Made by a program: the position numbers and the translations under genes. Positions 8,573 through 18,530 of a stretch of DNA of 64,000 nucleotides are shown here, one piece after another. The notes beneath the pieces are model-generated. The model ran no database searches. It saw only the letters and a program-made list of their open reading frames with translations, and was not told the DNA's origin. Every line of letters begins with the position of its first letter. Positions within the stretch are counted from its first letter, which is position 1. The stretch is from Burkholderiales bacterium (GTDB taxonomy: Bacteria > Pseudomonadota > Gammaproteobacteria > Burkholderiales > Burkholderiaceae_C). The DNA is taken from assembly GCA_028868855.1 (NCBI GenBank), contig JAGWTR010000002.1:310001-374000 (forward strand), read 5' to 3'.

Positions 8573-11377
8573 ATGAATCAACCGAATACAGCCAACTCCA
8601 TTTTTTCGCGTCAACGGTCGCGGTTGACTTTAAGCGTCACCGCCTGCCTGGTGTGGTCCGCCATGGCCATGTGGGCCTCACCCTCCGCTGCCGTAGCGAC
8701 CGCCACTGGCCCGGCCGCGATGCCCGTGGCGGCGACGGCGATGGTGGCGGTGGCATCGGTGGAGGGCATCAAGGAATATCGCCTGACCAATGGCCTGCAA
8801 GTGCTCCTCATTCCTGATGATTCCAAGCCCACCACCACCGTCAACGTCACCTACCGCGTGGGCTCGCGGCACGAGAACTATGGTGAAACCGGCATGGCTC
8901 ACTTGCTGGAACATTTGATGTTCAAAGGTTCGCCGCGCCACCCCCAGGTGTGGGCTGAATTCAACAAGCGCGGCTTTCGGGCCAATGGCAGCACCTGGTT
9001 TGACCGCACCAACTACTTCGCCAGCTTTGCCGCCAACGAAGAAAACCTGCGCTGGTACCTGGAGTGGCAGGCTGACGCCATGGTCAACAGTTTCATTGCC
9101 CGGCGCGACCTGGACAGCGAAATGACCGTGGTGCGCAACGAGATGGAAATGGGCGAGAACGACCCGGGCCGCATCTTGTTTGAAAAGACCCTCGCCACCA
9201 TGTACCAGTGGCACAACTACGGCAAGTCGACCATCGGTGCCCGCGCTGATGTCGAAGGCGTGGACATCAGCCATTTGCAGGCCTTCTATCACCGCTACTA
9301 CCAGCCCGACAACGCCACCCTGATCGTCTCAGGCAAGTTTGATCAGGCCAAGGTGCTGGGCTGGGTGCGGCAGTATTTCGGAGTCATCGCCAAGTCGAAG
9401 CATGAATTGCCCAAGCTTTACACGCTCGACCCCGTGCAGGACGGTGAGCGTGCCGTGACCTTGCGCCGAGTGGGCGGCGTGCCGCTTTTCTATGCCGGCT
9501 ATCACGTCGTGCCAGGCGCACACCCCGATTTCGCGGCGGTGGAATTGCTCAGCCTGATCATGGGCGACAGTCCCTCGGGCCGCTTGCACAAGCGCCTGAC
9601 CGAAAAGCAACTGGCCGCATCGGTGTTTAGTTTCTCAGAGGCGTTGGCCGACCCTGGTTTCATCATCCTGGGTGCGCAATTGGCCCCGGGCCAGGACATG
9701 GACAACAGCCGCAAGGCCTTGCTCGACGTCATCGAGTCGGTGGGCCGCGAGCCCATCACGCAGGAGGAGTTGGACCGTGCTCGCGCCAAATGGCTCAAAG
9801 CCTGGGATATGGGCTTTGCGGACCCGCAGCATGTGGGCGTGGCCTTGTCGGAAGCCGTGGCGCAGGGCGACTGGCGCTTGTTTTTCCTGACGCGTGATCG
9901 CGTCAAGGCCCTCAAGCTGGCCGATGTGCAGCGAGTGGCCCAGCAAACCCTGCTGGAGTCCAACCGCACCCTGGGCGAGTATGTGCCAACGGCCTCGCCG
10001 GTGCGGGCGCCAAATCCCGAACGGGTCGATGTGGCCGCGACGCTGAAAAACTTCAAGGCCCAGGATTCAGCGGTTCAGGCCGAGGCCTTCATCGCCAGCC
10101 CGGCCAATATCGATGCACGCACGCAGCACCTGAGCGTAGCGCCGGGCCTCAAGGTGGCCTTGCTGCCCAAGACCACACGGGGGCAGGCGGTGCGTGCCAG
10201 CTTGACGCTGCGTTTGGGAAATGAGCACTCCCTGGCCAATTGGGGCGAGGTGCCGCAGGCCCTGGGCGCCTTGCTCGATAAAGGCAGCAGCTCGCTGAAC
10301 CGCCAGCAGGTGCAGGATCGCCTGGATGCCTTGCAGGCCGAGCTGTCGTTCAACGTCAGCCCTGGCGTTTTGTCCGTCGGCATCGCGACCAAGCATGACC
10401 ACCTCCCTGCGGTGATTGACTTGGTGGGCGATTTGCTGCGCCACCCCAGTTTGCCCGTTGATGCGCTGGACGAGGTTCGACGCCAGGCTCTGGCGGCCCT
10501 TGAGGAGCAACGCAAGGAGCCGGAGGCTGTGCTGAATGAAGCGTTGTCGCGTCACGGCAACCCCTATCCGCGCGGGGACGTGCGCTATGCCCGCACCTTC
10601 GACGAGGTGGAGTCCGACTGGAGGGATGTGAAGATCGAGAAGGTGCGTGATTTCCACGACAAATTCGTCGGTGCGAGCCAGGCCCAGTTTGCCGCCGTGG
10701 GGGACTTCGATTCAAAAGCCGTGACCCAGGCTTTGGAGCGATCCCTGGGCGGGTGGGTGAGTCCCCAGGCCATTGCGCATGTGCCTAATCCCTTGGTGCC
10801 TGTGCCCCCCAAACGTTTGGTGCTCCGCACACCCGATAAACAAAATGCAGCCATGCAGGTGGCGCAGGACTTGCCGCTCAACGACCTGCATCCTGATTAC
10901 CCCGCCTTGATGCTGGCCAATCATTTGTTTGGTTCGGGTGGTGATTCTCGTTTGTGGAACCGCATCCGCGAAAAAGAAGGTCTGTCCTACAGCGTGTACA
11001 GCGCAGTTCAATGGAACCCGATCGAATTGAATTCTCAATGGGTGGCCCAGGCCATCTTTGCACCGCAAAACCGTGACAAGGTTGAGAAGGCATTCAAGGA
11101 GGAGGTGGCCAAGGCGCTGGCTCAAGGATTCACGCCGGCTGAATTTGAGTCTGGCAAGCGGGGTTTGTTGAACTTCAGGCAATTGGCGCGTTCGCAGGAC
11201 GCGCGACTGGCGGGCAGCTGGGTCAGTAATTTGTACCTGGACCGTACTTTCGCAGAATCCGCACGGGTGGACGCCGCCTTACAGGCTTTGACGCTGGACC
11301 AGGTCAATCAGGCTTTGCGTCGCTACCTCAAACCGGACCAGTTTGTTATCGGCGTGGCGGGGGATTTCAAAGACTGA
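8573..11377 (+). CDS. M16 family (pitrilysin-like) zinc peptidase, two M16 halves in one chain
   Basis: HLLEH zinc-binding motif in GMAHLLEHLMFKGSPRHP; second half lacks HXXEH. Start taken as ATG 8573 (MNQPNTANS). Confidence 0.92.
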   Translation: MNQPNTANSIFSRQRSRLTLSVTACLVWSAMAMWASPSAAVATATGPAAMPVAATAMVAVASVEGIKEYRLTNGLQVLLIPDDSKPTTTVNVTYRVGSRHENYGETGMAHLLEHLMFKGSPRHPQVWAEFNKRGFRANGSTWFDRTNYFASFAANEENLRWYLEWQADAMVNSFIARRDLDSEMTVVRNEMEMGENDPGRILFEKTLATMYQWHNYGKSTIGARADVEGVDISHLQAFYHRYYQPDNATLIVSGKFDQAKVLGWVRQYFGVIAKSKHELPKLYTLDPVQDGERAVTLRRVGGVPLFYAGYHVVPGAHPDFAAVELLSLIMGDSPSGRLHKRLTEKQLAASVFSFSEALADPGFIILGAQLAPGQDMDNSRKALLDVIESVGREPITQEELDRARAKWLKAWDMGFADPQHVGVALSEAVAQGDWRLFFLTRDRVKALKLADVQRVAQQTLLESNRTLGEYVPTASPVRAPNPERVDVAATLKNFKAQDSAVQAEAFIASPANIDARTQHLSVAPGLKVALLPKTTRGQAVRASLTLRLGNEHSLANWGEVPQALGALLDKGSSSLNRQQVQDRLDALQAELSFNVSPGVLSVGIATKHDHLPAVIDLVGDLLRHPSLPVDALDEVRRQALAALEEQRKEPEAVLNEALSRHGNPYPRGDVRYARTFDEVESDWRDVKIEKVRDFHDKFVGASQAQFAAVGDFDSKAVTQALERSLGGWVSPQAIAHVPNPLVPVPPKRLVLRTPDKQNAAMQVAQDLPLNDLHPDYPALMLANHLFGSGGDSRLWNRIREKEGLSYSVYSAVQWNPIELNSQWVAQAIFAPQNRDKVEKAFKEEVAKALAQGFTPAEFESGKRGLLNFRQLARSQDARLAGSWVSNLYLDRTFAESARVDAALQALTLDQVNQALRRYLKPDQFVIGVAGDFKD
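9652..9738 (+). repeat. 87-bp exact direct repeat, copy 2 (inside the intact M16 peptidase gene)
   Basis: Identical to 3306..3392, constant offset of 6346 bp. Confidence 0.95.
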
Positions 11378-11397
11378 CACGATGGCGTGAGGGTATG

Positions 11398-11428
11398 AAA
11401 AAAGCCGACGCATGTGCGTCGGCTTTTT
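11398..11428. terminator. Bidirectional intrinsic terminator between the M16 peptidase and H-NS genes
   Basis: AAAAAAGCCGACGC-ATGT-GCGTCGGCTTTTT. Confidence 0.88.
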
Positions 11429-11456
11429 GTTGACCGCTTAGGTCAGCTGATTAACT

Positions 11457-11789
11457 TCAGATCGTGAACTCTTCGAGTTTCTTGCCCGATGCCACCGCAG
11501 CTTGAACCCACTTGGGTTGCAGGCCACGGCCAGTCCAGGTTTCACCGGTGGCCTTGTTGCGGTATTTGGGGGCGACCTTGCGGCCAGCGCTGGCCGAAGG
11601 GGCCTTGCCGGTTTTGCCGGCGCCGCCCAAGTCGGCCACCGTCAGGCCATGCTCGGCCAACAGTGACTTGATCTGTGCGATCACGCCAGCGCGTTCGGCA
11701 CGGCGGGCATCTTGCAGTTGCTTTTCGAGGTCGGCGCTTTGCTTTTCGAGCGCGGCTTTTTTGGCCAGAAGTTCTTGATAGTTGCTCAT
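11457..11789 (-). CDS. H-NS family nucleoid-associated protein
   Basis: MSNYQELLAKKAALEKQ... with C-terminal YRNKATGETWTGRGLQPKWV DNA-binding motif. Confidence 0.93.
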   Translation of the reverse strand: MSNYQELLAKKAALEKQSADLEKQLQDARRAERAGVIAQIKSLLAEHGLTVADLGGAGKTGKAPSASAGRKVAPKYRNKATGETWTGRGLQPKWVQAAVASGKKLEEFTI

Positions 11790-12005
11790 GACAAGTCCTT
11801 TATTAGCCCTGGCGGGAGGGCCTTGAATACTTATTGATGGAGTCAGGCAAGGTGCCTGTTCGATCCTGTTCGTGCGCCTTGCTTGGCTCAAATGAGTCAG
11901 ATCCTTGCGCCACGGGCAGATTCTAGTCACAAATATATTCGATTTGCAATCGGATATGCAAGAACAAGCTGTTTGAACCGAAAATGGTTATTAATGCCTG
12001 TGTTT

Positions 12006-13220
12006 TCACGGCGTATTGCTGGCCGCTCGCGCCACGGCCTGGCCCAATTGAATGACCGCCAAAGCGTAATAACTGGACTGGTTGTAGCGGGTGATGGCGT
12101 AGAAGTTGCCGGTGCCTGCAATCATGGTTGGTGCTGCATCGCCATTTTCCAGTTTGACCAAGGCCAGCAAGCCTGTGTGGTCCAAGGCAGCATCCGGCAG
12201 GGTCGCTCCGCGTTTCTGCATGTCGGCCACCGTGAAGCTGGGGACGATGTCAGGGACGAGTAATTGAGCCAGGGCCTCGGTGTCTGTGGGGGCGGTGACG
12301 TCGTAATACGTGGGCATGTTGCGCTGCCAGCCGTGTTCAGCCAGATAATGGGCCACGCTGCCAATGGCATCGACCGGACTGTTCAGCAGATCAATGCGGC
12401 CATCCCCGTCAAAATCAACGCCGAAACTGCGCACCGAACTGGGCATGAATTGCGGCAAACCCATGGCCCCCGCGTACGAGCCCAATACTGAGGTGGGTGC
12501 CAGTTTTTGTTCATCGCAGAATTTCAGGAAATGGCCCAGCTCTTTCTGGAAGAAAGAACTGCGGTCGCTGCGCCCCTTGGGGAAATCGAGGCTCAAGGTG
12601 GCCAGGGCATCCAGCACCCGGAAGTTGCCGGTATTGCGTCCATAGATGGTTTCAACACCGATCACGCCAGCGATGATGGCCGCAGGTACGCCCCAGCGGG
12701 CTTCAGCGCGGCGCAAATCACTTTCATAGGTGCGCCAGAAAGCCACGCCCGCCTTGATGCGCATGGGCTCGACAAATCGGCTACGGTAGACCGCCCAGTT
12801 CTTGGCCACGCTGGGTGGTCCGGGCATGATCAGCTTGGCGACACTGTCCTTGAAACGGGCCTGGGCGAGGGCGGCGCGCGTCCACGCGGGGTCCAGTTGG
12901 AAGTCTTGCGCCAGTCTGTCGCCCAAGGCTCTGGCATCGTCGCGTTGTGCATAGCTGCCGGTGTCGATCGTCAGTGATGGACTGATGACAAGGTTGGGAG
13001 CAGGGATGGGCTGGGTGCTGGCTTCCACCTCCGACGCTGCCGAGGCCTGTGGCGCCGCTGCTTGCGCGGGCACCGGTGCGGAGCTCTGTGGCTGGGGTGA
13101 TGGTTGGGTGCTTGCGCAGCCGCCAAGCATCAAGGGCACTGCGCAGAGCAGTGAAGCGGCCAGGCCCGTGAGACGTCCCGCACCAATTGATGCGTGAAAG
13201 TAGAGAGATGAAGTGGTCAT
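12006..13220 (-). CDS. Lytic murein transglycosylase (MltB/SLT_2 family)
   Basis: VPAAIIAGVIGVETIYGRNTGNFRVLDALATLSLDFPKG and SYAGAMGLPQFMPSSVRSFGVDFDGDGRIDL motifs. Confidence 0.93.
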   Translation of the reverse strand: MTTSSLYFHASIGAGRLTGLAASLLCAVPLMLGGCASTQPSPQPQSSAPVPAQAAAPQASAASEVEASTQPIPAPNLVISPSLTIDTGSYAQRDDARALGDRLAQDFQLDPAWTRAALAQARFKDSVAKLIMPGPPSVAKNWAVYRSRFVEPMRIKAGVAFWRTYESDLRRAEARWGVPAAIIAGVIGVETIYGRNTGNFRVLDALATLSLDFPKGRSDRSSFFQKELGHFLKFCDEQKLAPTSVLGSYAGAMGLPQFMPSSVRSFGVDFDGDGRIDLLNSPVDAIGSVAHYLAEHGWQRNMPTYYDVTAPTDTEALAQLLVPDIVPSFTVADMQKRGATLPDAALDHTGLLALVKLENGDAAPTMIAGTGNFYAITRYNQSSYYALAVIQLGQAVARAASNTP

Positions 13221-13279
13221 GAACGCAGAGGCAAGCGGATATGGATCAGGTGCCCCTGGCCGGGGCCTTGTATGAGCCC

Positions 13280-15418
13280 TCAGTGTGCCTGATGGCGCGT
13301 CTGTGCTCGCAGGTTGCGCCAGCGCCGAGCACCTTCTTCGATGGATCGGACGAGGGGTTGGGCCCGTTTTATCAATGCGCGCATGGCGGTTCGGGCATGG
13401 CGGGCATCAGGGGCATCGGCGGCAGGAGGCCCGTAATGCAAGGTGTCGAGCTCTTGCAGGGCGCTGACCAGCTGATCAGCGAGCTGGCGTTGGCGCACAT
13501 CGGCTGAGGTGCCAGCGCTTTGCAGTGCACTGATCCAGTTCAGCGCCGCGGCCGGTGCCGGGCAATTTCTTGGTGGCGGCAATCCGGCTCCTTGCAGTGC
13601 CCGGTGCACGCGCCACATCAGGCCGCGCCAGGGGGACTGAGGGGTGCGTTCGCGCGTCAGCCACAGCCAGCTCACGCCAGCCAAACTAATGGCCGAGAAC
13701 GCCATGGCCAAAGCGCGGGCGATGTCGCCCCAGTCTGCGACATCCCATCCAAGGTTGCGCAATAAATTGGTTTGGCGGCCCCGGGAGTATTGCAGCACCC
13801 ACACGTTCCAGCGGTGATTGGTGGCTTCCCAGAAGGCCTTCCCCTGGGGCCACCAGGACGAATCAAATTGCGACAGGGGCCCCGGCAGTGAATTTCCAGA
13901 ACGGGTTATGGGTCGGCCGCGATCGATGCGTTCGGGCGCGATGGCGGCGGTAGGGTCGGCGCGCACCCAGCCTTTGCCGCGCTGCCAATATTCGGCCCAT
14001 GCGTGTGCGTGGCTGTTGCGGACAATGTAGAGGCCGTCGACCGGGTTCAGTTCGGCGCCCTGGTAGCCGGTCACGACCCGGCTGGGCACGCCCATGGCCC
14101 GCATCACGACGACGAAGGCTGTGGCGAAATGTTCGCAAAAACCGGTGCGCCGATCCATCCAGAAATAGTCAATCTGATGTGGCTGGGCTGGTTGCCCCTG
14201 CGCCAGTTCATCGCCTCCTGGCGCCAGGGTGTAGTGAAAATTTTCCTGGCGGATGTATCGCATCACCGCTTGGGCCAGGTCGTCCGCGCTGGCATCGGCC
14301 AAGGCGGGCTGCCGCTTCAGCGCGGCGGCCCAGGCCAGGGTTCGAGGGTTGTAGCCGGCCGGCAGTTGCAGCCATTCGCTCAAGGCGGCGCTCACCTGCG
14401 TCGATCCGTGGCGAAACTGTGTCCAGGCCTGCGCATCGAGTTGCACACGCTCATGGAGCTTGTTGGGGGTCGTCCAGTCGAGCCCTTGGCGATTCAGTTG
14501 CAAGGCGTTTTGCTGGGAGGGTGGTTGCGCCTTCAAGGTCGCTTCCAGCAAGGGCAACACTTTGGAGTGCGTGGCTTCGAGGGTGATCTGATAGCGAACG
14601 ACCGGGCCGTTGACGTCCACCAGGTCTTCTGAATCGCCACCTCCGCGGTCCGCGCGGCTGACCCAGGTTTGTCCATCAAAAATGTCCAGCACTGGCCCTC
14701 GGAAATACAAGGAGGCGGGGGGCGGTACCGGGCCATCAAACCGCACATGCATGGCAATGCTGTCGTCCATGGCCAGTTCGGCGACGTGGCCCAGCCTCAG
14801 GCTGTCGGACAGGCCGCTGCGCGCCTGGGCGTCCGATGGCAGGGCCCACAAAGGGCCAATGCGCGGAAACAGCAGGAAAAGAATGACCATCAAAGGCGCG
14901 CCCAACAACAGCGTGCGGCCGGATTCGCGCGCAGCGTCGACCAAGGGTGGGCGGCCCAGGGGGCGTTGGGCCAGAACCAGCGCGGTCAGCAAGCCCCACA
15001 CTGCCAGGGCCATCAAGACGGCCAAGCCGATGCTTTGTGAGTACAGGAACTGCGTCAGGATCAGGAAAAATGCAAGCGAGGTCACCACGAAGGCGTCGCG
15101 GCGGGCGCGAAGTTCCAAGGTCTTAAGGCCTGACAGCACCACCACCAGCGTCACCCCGGCTTCGCGGCCAAAGAGCGCGTGGTGGGATGACAAGGTCAGG
15201 CCCACGCTCGCAGCCAAGCCGATCAGTAGGACCCAGCGGGGTGGCAGGCGGCCATCGCCCCAGGCCACCTGAGCGCGCCACAGAAGGGCTGTGACCGCAC
15301 TCACGGCGCACCAGATGGGGAGGCGACCCATGTGGGGCAGCATGGCCAAGGTCAGCATGCCCAATAGCCATAAGGTGTCGCGCCCTTCGCGGCTGACGGA
15401 CAGGGTGAGGCGCCTCAT
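13280..15418 (-). CDS. DUF3488/TgpA-like transmembrane transglutaminase-domain protein
   Basis: N-terminal TM segments, core motif RTGFCEHFATAFVVVMRAMGVPSRVVTGYQG...HAHAWAEYW. Confidence 0.93.
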   Translation of the reverse strand: MRRLTLSVSREGRDTLWLLGMLTLAMLPHMGRLPIWCAVSAVTALLWRAQVAWGDGRLPPRWVLLIGLAASVGLTLSSHHALFGREAGVTLVVVLSGLKTLELRARRDAFVVTSLAFFLILTQFLYSQSIGLAVLMALAVWGLLTALVLAQRPLGRPPLVDAARESGRTLLLGAPLMVILFLLFPRIGPLWALPSDAQARSGLSDSLRLGHVAELAMDDSIAMHVRFDGPVPPPASLYFRGPVLDIFDGQTWVSRADRGGGDSEDLVDVNGPVVRYQITLEATHSKVLPLLEATLKAQPPSQQNALQLNRQGLDWTTPNKLHERVQLDAQAWTQFRHGSTQVSAALSEWLQLPAGYNPRTLAWAAALKRQPALADASADDLAQAVMRYIRQENFHYTLAPGGDELAQGQPAQPHQIDYFWMDRRTGFCEHFATAFVVVMRAMGVPSRVVTGYQGAELNPVDGLYIVRNSHAHAWAEYWQRGKGWVRADPTAAIAPERIDRGRPITRSGNSLPGPLSQFDSSWWPQGKAFWEATNHRWNVWVLQYSRGRQTNLLRNLGWDVADWGDIARALAMAFSAISLAGVSWLWLTRERTPQSPWRGLMWRVHRALQGAGLPPPRNCPAPAAALNWISALQSAGTSADVRQRQLADQLVSALQELDTLHYGPPAADAPDARHARTAMRALIKRAQPLVRSIEEGARRWRNLRAQTRHQAH

Positions 15419-16572
15419 CTGGATGCCCCCCCTGAGTCAGGAGCATCCTGGCCCCACAGAGCCAGCATATCCAGGCAGGCCCGCAAGTGAACGCCGCCCC
15501 GGCCGCATTCCAGCACCTGGCCTGGCAAGCGCAGGCCGTAGGCCACCCCTGTGCTTTCAGCTTGTTGATCGGCCTGAATGGCCCAGGTGGCCAGTCGGCT
15601 CAAACGGGCTTCGGGGCTCAATCCTTCAAGGCCCTGGCTGAGGTCCCAGTCCAGCCAAACGTCGCGAGTGCGTCCGGCCGCTGGTTCACGGCTGACCAGA
15701 CCCGTGCCGGAAGCCAGGGTGTGGCTGGATTTTTTCCAGGCGATCAGTCGCATTGGATCGCCGCGACGATACCCGCGCAGGCCTTGCGGCATCTCGCCTG
15801 CTGACTGGGTCAGGGGGCGTGCGCTCTTGGCATCCGGGGTGCTGCCAGCCCCATCAGGCAGGGGCGGCGCCAAGGGATCCAGCGCTGGCCACACCAGCAC
15901 CCGGCCCTGAGGGCGCCAATAGCCCCAGGCACGGAACAACCCAAGCGGGTAGCGGCTTTCCAGGGTCAATCGTGGCAGCCGAAGCCAACCACGGTGTACG
16001 GCTGGCACGTCCAGTTCGGCGATGGCCTCACCGCCCCGAGATACCTCGCACTCGAACGGAGTGTTCTCCTCGTATGTCAGGCCGACTTCCGCCAGCGAAG
16101 AAACCTTCAGACGCAGTCCGAAGCGCCCACGCCGGGTGCCGGGATGCGTCAGCACCACACCCAGCCGCAAGACATGGCCTGCGTGCACGCTGCGCGGCGG
16201 CAGCAAACGCATGCTCAAGCCGCGCACATTGGCGTGGGTCAAGTGCATGCTGATCAGGGCCGCCCCGGTCAATGTGAAGGTCAAGGCGTAACCCAGATTG
16301 ATTTGTTCATTGATGGAGGCCAGCAGCATCACCATCAGCACCGCCGCGAAGCCCCAGCCCGCCGGGGTCGGCAGGATGTAGAGATTGCGCTGGGTGAAGG
16401 TGACGTGATCTCGGCGAGGCAGGCGCGACTCCCACCAGTTGCGCCACCAGGCCCGGGGTCGGCGCATCAGCCATTGCACGCCTTGCGAGATGGGGCCTTT
16501 TGGGCGCCGCGACTCGTGCGTTTTCAAGATGGATGGCTTCTGGTCCTTGCTGCCCATGCTGCCTTCGTTCAT
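15415..16572 (-). CDS. DUF58 domain-containing protein
   Basis: FRAWGYWRPQGRVLVWPAL, LRGYRRGDPMRLIAWKKSSHTLASGTGLVSRE; start placed at MNEGSMGSK (16572). Confidence 0.88.
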   Translation of the reverse strand: MNEGSMGSKDQKPSILKTHESRRPKGPISQGVQWLMRRPRAWWRNWWESRLPRRDHVTFTQRNLYILPTPAGWGFAAVLMVMLLASINEQINLGYALTFTLTGAALISMHLTHANVRGLSMRLLPPRSVHAGHVLRLGVVLTHPGTRRGRFGLRLKVSSLAEVGLTYEENTPFECEVSRGGEAIAELDVPAVHRGWLRLPRLTLESRYPLGLFRAWGYWRPQGRVLVWPALDPLAPPLPDGAGSTPDAKSARPLTQSAGEMPQGLRGYRRGDPMRLIAWKKSSHTLASGTGLVSREPAAGRTRDVWLDWDLSQGLEGLSPEARLSRLATWAIQADQQAESTGVAYGLRLPGQVLECGRGGVHLRACLDMLALWGQDAPDSGGASR

Positions 16573-17555
16573 GGCACCTGGGTCGACTCCAGCAGTGCGC
16601 GGGCCTGGGCCGCCGCACTGCGACCCGACTGCGGCAGGGGCACCAGTCGATGGGCCACGGCCGGCACCCACAGCGTCTGGATGTCTTCGGGCGAGACGTG
16701 GCTGCGCCCCAGGATCAAGGCACGCGCCCGGGCTAATTTCAACAGCGACAGCCCAGCCCGAGGGCTCAGCCCCTGCGCGAACCACTGACCATCTCGCGTG
16801 GCGGTCAGTAGCGTCTGCAGATAGTCCAGCAAGGCATCGGCGACATGGATCTCGCCCACCTTGGCCTGCCAGCCGGCCCATTCCTGCGGCGACATCAGCG
16901 GCTGTAAATGACCGATGGCTTCGCGGCGGTCCTGCCCAGTCAGCAGCGCGCGCTCGGCCACCGGGTCCGGGTAGCCCAGGGATAGGCGCATTGCGAACCG
17001 ATCCAGTTGCGACTCGGGCAGCGGATGGGTCCCCAATTGCTCGGAGGGATTCTGGGTGGCGATCACGAAGAACGGGGAGGGCAGGGGGCGCGTTTCGCCC
17101 TCCACCGAGACCTGCCGCTCCTCCATCGCCTCCAGCAGCGCGCTCTGGGTGCGTGGGCCGGCACGGTTGATCTCATCGGCCAACAGCACTTGGGCAAACA
17201 CTGGTCCGGGGTGGAAGACGAATGCTTCACGCTGGCGCTCATAGACGCTGACTCCGATCAAATCAGAAGGCAGCAGGTCGGCAGTGAACTGGATGCGTGA
17301 AAAACTCAGACCCAGGCAGCGGGCCAGGGCCTGCGACAAAGTGGTCTTGCCGACGCCGGGTATGTCCTCGATCAGCAGGTGCCCCCCCGCAAGAAGGCAG
17401 ATCACGCTGAGGGTGACCTGTTCACGCTTGCCGACGATGATCGTGCTAACCTGATCAACGAGCTGTGTGATCTGCGTGGCACGGAGGACGGTGGAAGCGC
17501 TTTGCGCTGAGGCTTGATTCTGGTCGGTGCGAAGCATGACCGCACCATAACCCAA
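16569..17555 (-). CDS. MoxR-family AAA ATPase
   Basis: GGHLLIEDIPGVGKTTLSQALAR, LLADEINRAGPRTQSALLEAMEERQVSVEG; ATG possibly at 17537. Confidence 0.94.
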   Translation of the reverse strand: MGYGAVMLRTDQNQASAQSASTVLRATQITQLVDQVSTIIVGKREQVTLSVICLLAGGHLLIEDIPGVGKTTLSQALARCLGLSFSRIQFTADLLPSDLIGVSVYERQREAFVFHPGPVFAQVLLADEINRAGPRTQSALLEAMEERQVSVEGETRPLPSPFFVIATQNPSEQLGTHPLPESQLDRFAMRLSLGYPDPVAERALLTGQDRREAIGHLQPLMSPQEWAGWQAKVGEIHVADALLDYLQTLLTATRDGQWFAQGLSPRAGLSLLKLARARALILGRSHVSPEDIQTLWVPAVAHRLVPLPQSGRSAAAQARALLESTQVP

Positions 17556-17586
17556 TCCGGCTTGGCTTGCCGCTCAGGACTGACCC

Positions 17587-18522
17587 ATGTCAACTGGCTA
17601 TTTCACCCATCCTGACTGCCTGGCACACGACATGGGGCCCGAGCACCCCGAGTGTCCGCAGCGCCTGCGCGCCATTGACGATCACCTGCGGGCCGTTGGA
17701 CTGGACGCCCTGATGCTGCCACGCGAGGCTCCCTTGGCCACAATGGCCGACCTCGTGTTGGCACACGAGAGTAACTATGTCAGCACGCTGGACGACCTCC
17801 TTCAGCACATAGAAACCACCGGCGAGACCCGCCAGCTGGACCCCGACACCTGGGTCTGCCCCGGAACCCGCACGGCCGCATGGCACGCCGCTGGCGCGGC
17901 CGTGGCGGCCACCGATGCCGTCATTGATGGGGAATTGGACAATGCCTTTTGCGCGGTGCGCCCACCTGGCCACCACGCCACGCGCCGCGAGACCATGGGG
18001 TTTTGTTTTTTCAACAATGTGGCGGTGGCTGCCCGCCATGCCTTGAATGTGCGCGGGCTCAAGCGCGTGGCAATCGTCGACTTTGACGTTCACCATGGCA
18101 ATGGAACCGACGACATCGTGGCCGGCGACGACCGCATCTTGATGGTGAGCTTCTTCCAACATCCGTTTTATCCCTACAGTGGGGCCGACAGCCGTGCGCC
18201 CAATCTGGTCAACGTGCCCGTGCCCGCCCGCAGTGATGGGGATCGAATCCGCGAACTCGTGGACGCCTACTGGATGCATCGGCTGGAATTCTTCCAGCCC
18301 GAAATGATCTTCATCTCGGCGGGTTTTGACGGCCATCGGGAGGATGACTATGGCGGGCTGCGCCTGGTCGAAGCCGACTACGCCTGGATCACGTCCAGAA
18401 TCATGGGTGTGGCCAAGCGCTTTTCCAAAGGGCGCATCGTCTCCTGCCTGGAAGGCGGCTACAACCTCAGCGCCCTGGCCCGCAGCGTGGCGGCTCACCT
18501 GCGCGTCCTGATCGAAGAATAA
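17587..18522 (+). CDS. Histone deacetylase family protein
   Basis: RPPGHHATRRETMGFCFFNNVAVAARHAL, DFDVHHGNGTDDI, SAGFDGHREDDYGGL. Confidence 0.95.
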   Translation: MSTGYFTHPDCLAHDMGPEHPECPQRLRAIDDHLRAVGLDALMLPREAPLATMADLVLAHESNYVSTLDDLLQHIETTGETRQLDPDTWVCPGTRTAAWHAAGAAVAATDAVIDGELDNAFCAVRPPGHHATRRETMGFCFFNNVAVAARHALNVRGLKRVAIVDFDVHHGNGTDDIVAGDDRILMVSFFQHPFYPYSGADSRAPNLVNVPVPARSDGDRIRELVDAYWMHRLEFFQPEMIFISAGFDGHREDDYGGLRLVEADYAWITSRIMGVAKRFSKGRIVSCLEGGYNLSALARSVAAHLRVLIEE

Positions 18523-18530
18523 GCTCAGCC

